Of a stretch of DNA of 57,018 bases, positions 53,714 to 57,018 are shown in pieces. Numbering within the stretch: the first letter of the stretch is position 1; every line of letters starts with the position of its first letter. The position numbers and the translations under genes were made by a program. Source of the DNA: Verrucomicrobiota bacterium (lineage in GTDB: Bacteria > Verrucomicrobiota > Verrucomicrobiia > JAWXBN01); NCBI GenBank assembly GCA_034440155.1, contig JAWXBN010000040.1, positions 1-57,018 on the forward strand. Reading direction: 5' to 3'. A model generated the notes under the pieces. That model saw nothing but the letters and a program-made list of their open reading frames with translations. It was not told the origin of the DNA and searched no databases.

Positions 53714-55023
53714 GGATATCCTCCCTGCTGATGATAACGGGTGTTTTCATTTCACTCCTCGCACAAGGCCAAGAGCAAACGCCTCCCCTCGTGCCAGAAA
53801 GCCAAGGACCCTCCGCAGAGGTCTCTGCACCGGAGGGAAAAGAGTCGGAATTCAACAAGCTGAAGGCTCTGAATCAAAATATTTGGTTTGAAGAAAAATT
53901 CTGGGAACAGGATGCCGGCCAGTTGGCCCGGCAAATGGGATTATCCCCGGAATCCCAAACCAAATATCTGAGTTCCTATAGGAGTTATCAGACGACAGGA
54001 CTCGAAATTGCGGGAATCAAACCCTTCATGGCCTCAGTCTATGGTGACCCCACGCACCCGACTGAATTAAATCTCATCTTCATGAATCAGGGGGATTTCT
54101 TTGGTGATATCCCCATTACCGCCGACAGACAAAAGGTCATCTATGAACAGGAAGCGGCGTTCAAAAAAGAAATCTCTTCACAGGAAAAATCATTACTTGA
54201 TAGATTAACGGCTGCATTGGGCAATCCAAAACAATCCTCTTTCGGTGTCGGTTCACTCAAGGAAAAAGTTTACCGCTGGGATAACGGTACCATTGCCATT
54301 TTACTCTGTGTCCAGCCGGAGAAATATATCGCCTTGCGGATCTGGCCAAAAAATACCGCCGACGCCCAAGGACGTCCGCGAGATAAAACAACGGATGCTG
54401 ACCTAAAAATCCTTCTCAAATTAAATGTGGAAAAACGGGACAATGGGGATGTGATCATCAGCCAGATTCCCATGATAGACCAGGGGCCTAAAGGTTATTG
54501 TGCCCCAGCGACCTATGAACGAGTCCTCCGGTATCTGGGGCTCAATGTCGATCTTTATACGCTTGCAAATTGCGGGGGGACAGAAAGGGGTGGGGGAACG
54601 TATACGGACAATCTTGCTAAAGCCATAGATGATCTCCTGAGCCGTTCAGGAAGGGATATGGAAAAGAATATCCCGCTGAATTTTAACGAAATCACAAAAT
54701 GGATCGATCAAGGCATTCCCCTGATTTGGAGCGTTTACGTGACCTCGGAAATCGAAATTCAAAGTAACCAATTCACCATCGAAAGGGCATCAAAAGGCCA
54801 AAAGGAATGGGCTTCATCTATAAAAAAATACCGTTTACCTGTTGGATTCCAACCTGACATACAGGGAGGCCATATCCGGATCATCGTCGGTTATAATAAA
54901 GCTTCTGGTGAAATCTGTTATTCAGATTCCTGGGGACCAGATTATTCTCAACGGTGGATACCTTGGGAAGCGGGAAGAGCCATCTCTCAGGGATCCAAAG
55001 CCATTCAAGCCATCAAATGGTGA
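53710..55023 (+). CDS. Secreted C39-like cysteine protease
   Basis: The 437-residue protein has a signal peptide-like start (MRISSLLMITGVFISLLAQG) and a C-terminal papain-like domain of the C39 type. The cysteine C264 (QGPKGYCAPATYERV), histidine H388 (GGHIRIIVGYN) and acidic D406 (CYSDSWG) form the triad. The middle region of about 200 residues is of unknown type. Related proteins cleave double-glycine leaders or other peptides. The start codon is GTG at 53710, overlapping the asd stop. It may be translated at lower level. The link to asd is by position only. Confidence 0.78.
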   Translation: MRISSLLMITGVFISLLAQGQEQTPPLVPESQGPSAEVSAPEGKESEFNKLKALNQNIWFEEKFWEQDAGQLARQMGLSPESQTKYLSSYRSYQTTGLEIAGIKPFMASVYGDPTHPTELNLIFMNQGDFFGDIPITADRQKVIYEQEAAFKKEISSQEKSLLDRLTAALGNPKQSSFGVGSLKEKVYRWDNGTIAILLCVQPEKYIALRIWPKNTADAQGRPRDKTTDADLKILLKLNVEKRDNGDVIISQIPMIDQGPKGYCAPATYERVLRYLGLNVDLYTLANCGGTERGGGTYTDNLAKAIDDLLSRSGRDMEKNIPLNFNEITKWIDQGIPLIWSVYVTSEIEIQSNQFTIERASKGQKEWASSIKKYRLPVGFQPDIQGGHIRIIVGYNKASGEICYSDSWGPDYSQRWIPWEAGRAISQGSKAIQAIKW

Positions 55024-55073
55024 ATTTGCGGGACTCTATGAACCCCATCAGGATAAAAAAACCTCTATCCTGT

Positions 55074-55262
55074 TTACTGGGAACCTTGCACCATGTTACC
55101 CATCCCACCGCTTCCTTCCCATTTCTGGGGGCGGTTCCAAGGAATGGAAGACACATTGTTTCCATTGCCTGCGGGTTCGTCCTTCGTGCTGCTACAGCCG
55201 GTAAAAACAGCAGGTAGCGAAATAAAAAGGCAAATAAGAATAATTCTAGTTGTTGTTTTCAT
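55074..55262 (-). CDS. Small lipoprotein with IPWNRPQ tail
   Basis: The 62-residue protein has a lipoprotein signal peptide with the lipobox FTGC (cysteine about 23), then a short Ser/Asn linker and SSIPWNRPQKWEGSGGMG. Small lipoproteins ending in this pattern are common in verrucomicrobial genomes, to my knowledge, and have no assigned function. It lies 18 bases downstream of the coiled-coil gene, in the same direction and likely in its transcript. Confidence 0.7.
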   Translation of the reverse strand: MKTTTRIILICLFISLPAVFTGCSSTKDEPAGNGNNVSSIPWNRPQKWEGSGGMGNMVQGSQ

Positions 55263-55280
55263 AGGGGAATAAATGGGTTG

Positions 55281-56072
55281 TTAGAATATCACAATATCAC
55301 CAGGCTGGATGTCCAGCACTTTTGTTTGTCCGGCGCCCTGCATCGCTGCATCCGTGACAGCCACAATATCAGCAACACTGGAATTCCTCTCTACTGTCCT
55401 GATTTTCACCCGGCCCATCAAGACATTTCCACGATAAAGAAGCATTTGGACACCTTCAACAACTTTTTGTTTATCACCAATATCCACCACTACAAAATTC
55501 CAATCGGCATTAAATGAAACCACCTTGCCACGGGTTCCCACCGGCATCACACCTTGCTTGCGGCGTTCCTCTTTTTCGACAAGATCAGCCAAATCGGTTT
55601 TGGCCTTCTCTAATCCCTTCGTCAAGAGATCCTTTTCCTCGCCCAACATCTGGATCTGTTTTTCATATTCATCCTTTTGGGCTTGGACCTGCTCAGGGGT
55701 CATCCCGGAAAATTGTTCTTTGTAAGTATCGAATTCCGTTTTGACTTTATTTAGCTCTTCATCCTTACCGCCTAATTGAGTCTGTAATTCCGAAACCTTC
55801 TTTTGGGCTTCATCATATTCTTTTTTGGTTTTTGTAGCTAGGTCTGCAGCCGCCTGGACTTCGGATGTCTTTTGTTCCACTTCTTTTAATGCAGTCACCA
55901 CTTCTTCTGATTTTTTCTTAACCTCAGCCTCAGCTTGTTGTACCTGTGTGACTTTCTGGGCAATCGTTTGCGTATCCGCAGTCCGTTTGTTAAATACGAC
56001 GAAACTGAGGTATCCTGCGATGAGGACGAGAACCAGAGTAATGATGCTAAAAATCTTTCCAACTATCGACAT
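55281..56072 (-). CDS. Membrane-anchored coiled-coil protein
   Basis: The 263-residue protein has an N-terminal membrane helix (IFSIITLVLVLIAGYLSFVVF), a long coiled coil of about 140 residues rich in Glu, Lys and Gln, and a C-terminal beta domain of about 80 residues (GTRGKVVSFNADWNFVVVDI; GRVKIRTVERNSSVADIV; PGDIVIF). The layout is like that of periplasmic MreC-type or SPOR-neighbour scaffolds, but the domain order differs and no family is recognised with confidence. It may anchor an envelope complex. The small lipoprotein gene follows in the same direction. Confidence 0.65.
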   Translation of the reverse strand: MSIVGKIFSIITLVLVLIAGYLSFVVFNKRTADTQTIAQKVTQVQQAEAEVKKKSEEVVTALKEVEQKTSEVQAAADLATKTKKEYDEAQKKVSELQTQLGGKDEELNKVKTEFDTYKEQFSGMTPEQVQAQKDEYEKQIQMLGEEKDLLTKGLEKAKTDLADLVEKEERRKQGVMPVGTRGKVVSFNADWNFVVVDIGDKQKVVEGVQMLLYRGNVLMGRVKIRTVERNSSVADIVAVTDAAMQGAGQTKVLDIQPGDIVIF

Positions 56073-56155
56073 AAGAATTGTAAATGTAAATTTTTACATA
56101 TTTAAAAAACAAATCCCGAAGCCTGTCAACCTATTAAAAGATTTTACTTAAGCCC

Positions 56156-57018
56156 CTAAATTTCCAGCTGATATGGAAAATCTGATAAAAGGCGGTTCCC
56201 TTTGGAGGTTACTAAGGCAATGTCCTCAATCCGCACACCCCCGACTCCCCAATAATAAAGACCTGGTTCAACGGTAATGACTTGGCCGGGCTTGAATGTT
56301 GTCAGGCCAAAACGGGGGGATTCGTGGATTTCAAGGCCCACGCCATGGCCGGTCCCGTGGAAAAAACCACTTTGCCGACCTTTTTTTATTCCCGTGGGGA
56401 ACCCTTGCCGGGTAAAATATTCTTTAATTTCATCATGAATCTGCCGCCCATCGGCACCGGGGCGCATCTTGCGAAGGGCCATTTGCTGGCCTTCAAAAAC
56501 TGTTTGGTACATTTTTTTTACTTTTTCAGAGGCTTTGCCACGAACTACTGTCCGGGTCATATCCCCGAAATAACCGCTTTTCTGTTCACGCGGAAAAATA
56601 TCGAGAATGATCGTCTCATGCGGACGGAGTACACCAAATCCCCTTTCATGGGGGTCACACGCCTGATTTCCACCGGCGACAATCGTATGCGCGGGCAAAC
56701 CTCCCAGCCGGATGATGGTGGCATCAATCTCAGCGCGCACTCTTTCACTGGTTAATTTTTTCCCTTCAAAGGTAAGGGATTTGCGGACAATTTGCGCATT
56801 CCTGATCAAGTCGATTCCTGCCTTTAAGCCTGCCTCGGTCATCCGCAAGGCCCCTTCGACAGCCTTCACTTCTAGAGCACTTTTAAATTCCCGTTCGGGA
56901 AAAAGTTTATCCGTACTCACAAGCCAGATGTCCTGTTCATTGAGTTGCTCGGCCAAGCGAAGGGGGAAATCCGGCGGGACATGAATCTCGCGCAACTTGC
57001 GCTGGCGGAGCAAATAGG
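56156..57018 (-). CDS. M24-family metallopeptidase, N-terminus missing (Xaa-Pro aminopeptidase-like)
   Basis: The reading frame is open at the right edge of the window, so the start lies beyond it. About 287 residues are seen. The pita-bread metallopeptidase core is present: ILDIFPREQKSGYFGDMTRT with two metal aspartates, HGTGHGVGLEIHESPR with the metal histidine, VEPGLYYWGVGG and RIED with the two glutamates. M24 peptidases of this type cut X-Pro bonds and are related to methionine aminopeptidase. The N-terminal creatinase-like domain is only partly visible. A partial CAATTTGC motif occurs at 56788. Confidence 0.87.
   Translation of the reverse strand, partial: YLLRQRKLREIHVPPDFPLRLAEQLNEQDIWLVSTDKLFPEREFKSALEVKAVEGALRMTEAGLKAGIDLIRNAQIVRKSLTFEGKKLTSERVRAEIDATIIRLGGLPAHTIVAGGNQACDPHERGFGVLRPHETIILDIFPREQKSGYFGDMTRTVVRGKASEKVKKMYQTVFEGQQMALRKMRPGADGRQIHDEIKEYFTRQGFPTGIKKGRQSGFFHGTGHGVGLEIHESPRFGLTTFKPGQVITVEPGLYYWGVGGVRIEDIALVTSKGNRLLSDFPYQLEI

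Noticed and set aside
969-54573. GCAAWTTGC as a strand-biased segregation signal (KOPS-like)
   Set aside because: Orientation is balanced (15 and 13), and the motif is palindromic around the central W.
969-54573. GCAAWTTGC as codon-usage artefact
   Set aside because: Copies occur in different frames, both strands and in spacers.

Overview
The window looks like a chromosomal segment of a Gram-negative bacterium, most likely from the Verrucomicrobiota (PVC group). This placement is inferred from gene content: lipid A/LPS-type genes (kdsD, an MsbA-like exporter), two tandem bactofilins, a DUF5684 membrane protein, a small lipoprotein with an IPWNRPQ tail, a pseudopilin of the type common in that phylum, several TMTC-like (DUF1736) membrane proteins, and an EF-P with a TPGNLR loop. 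I ran no database search. Housekeeping parts have roughly 50 percent GC. Much of 35.7-39.5 kb and 43.9-47.5 kb is visibly AT-rich.

Layout. 1-0.3 kb: intergenic tandem repeat. 0.3-5.7 kb: nitroreductase, DMT exporter, DUF5684 protein, hybrid histidine kinase. 5.7-8.7 kb: bioA, kdsD, efp. 9.1-12 kb: lpdA and lipA, separated by a Doc-type toxin-antitoxin pair. 12-18.4 kb: acyltransferase, DUF4412 protein, 3D-domain protein, M3 peptidase, a PIN toxin beside a frameshifted antitoxin, and a Spy-like protein. 18.5-29.2 kb: FdhF/YdeP-type molybdoenzyme, hisC, carbonic anhydrase, GYF/glycine-zipper protein, rsmA, NUDIX, aroD, a coiled-coil envelope protein and tyrS. 29.3-47.5 kb: a glycan island holding glycosyltransferases, a polyprenyl-phosphate sugar transferase, two Wzy_C-type polymerases/ligases, a pseudopilin, two TMTC-like proteins, methyltransferases, a methyltransferase-GT2 fusion, queE, an aminotransferase, a DPM1-like GT2 and another multi-pass membrane protein. 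47.5-57 kb: Dabb protein, two bactofilins, zinc-ribbon and PHP proteins, ABC exporter, L,D-transpeptidase, asd, a C39-like protease, small lipoprotein, coiled-coil protein and a truncated M24 peptidase.

Two things stand out. First, the 9-bp interrupted palindrome GCAAWTTGC occurs 28 times by my reading, against about 0.4 expected by chance. It lies on both strands, in different reading frames and between genes. It is almost absent from the 29-49.7 kb island, where the only full copy is in the housekeeping gene queE. This suggests a lineage-specific iterated element and a differently evolved or acquired island. Second, the island combines lipid-linked sugar synthases, GT-C-like membrane proteins and O-antigen-ligase-like proteins next to a pseudopilin. 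That would fit a surface-polysaccharide plus protein O-glycosylation system.

Within operons, translation is often coupled by 4-bp overlaps: antitoxin/doc, doc/lipA, the two Wzy_C genes, aroD/coiled-coil protein, asd/protease and antitoxin/PIN.
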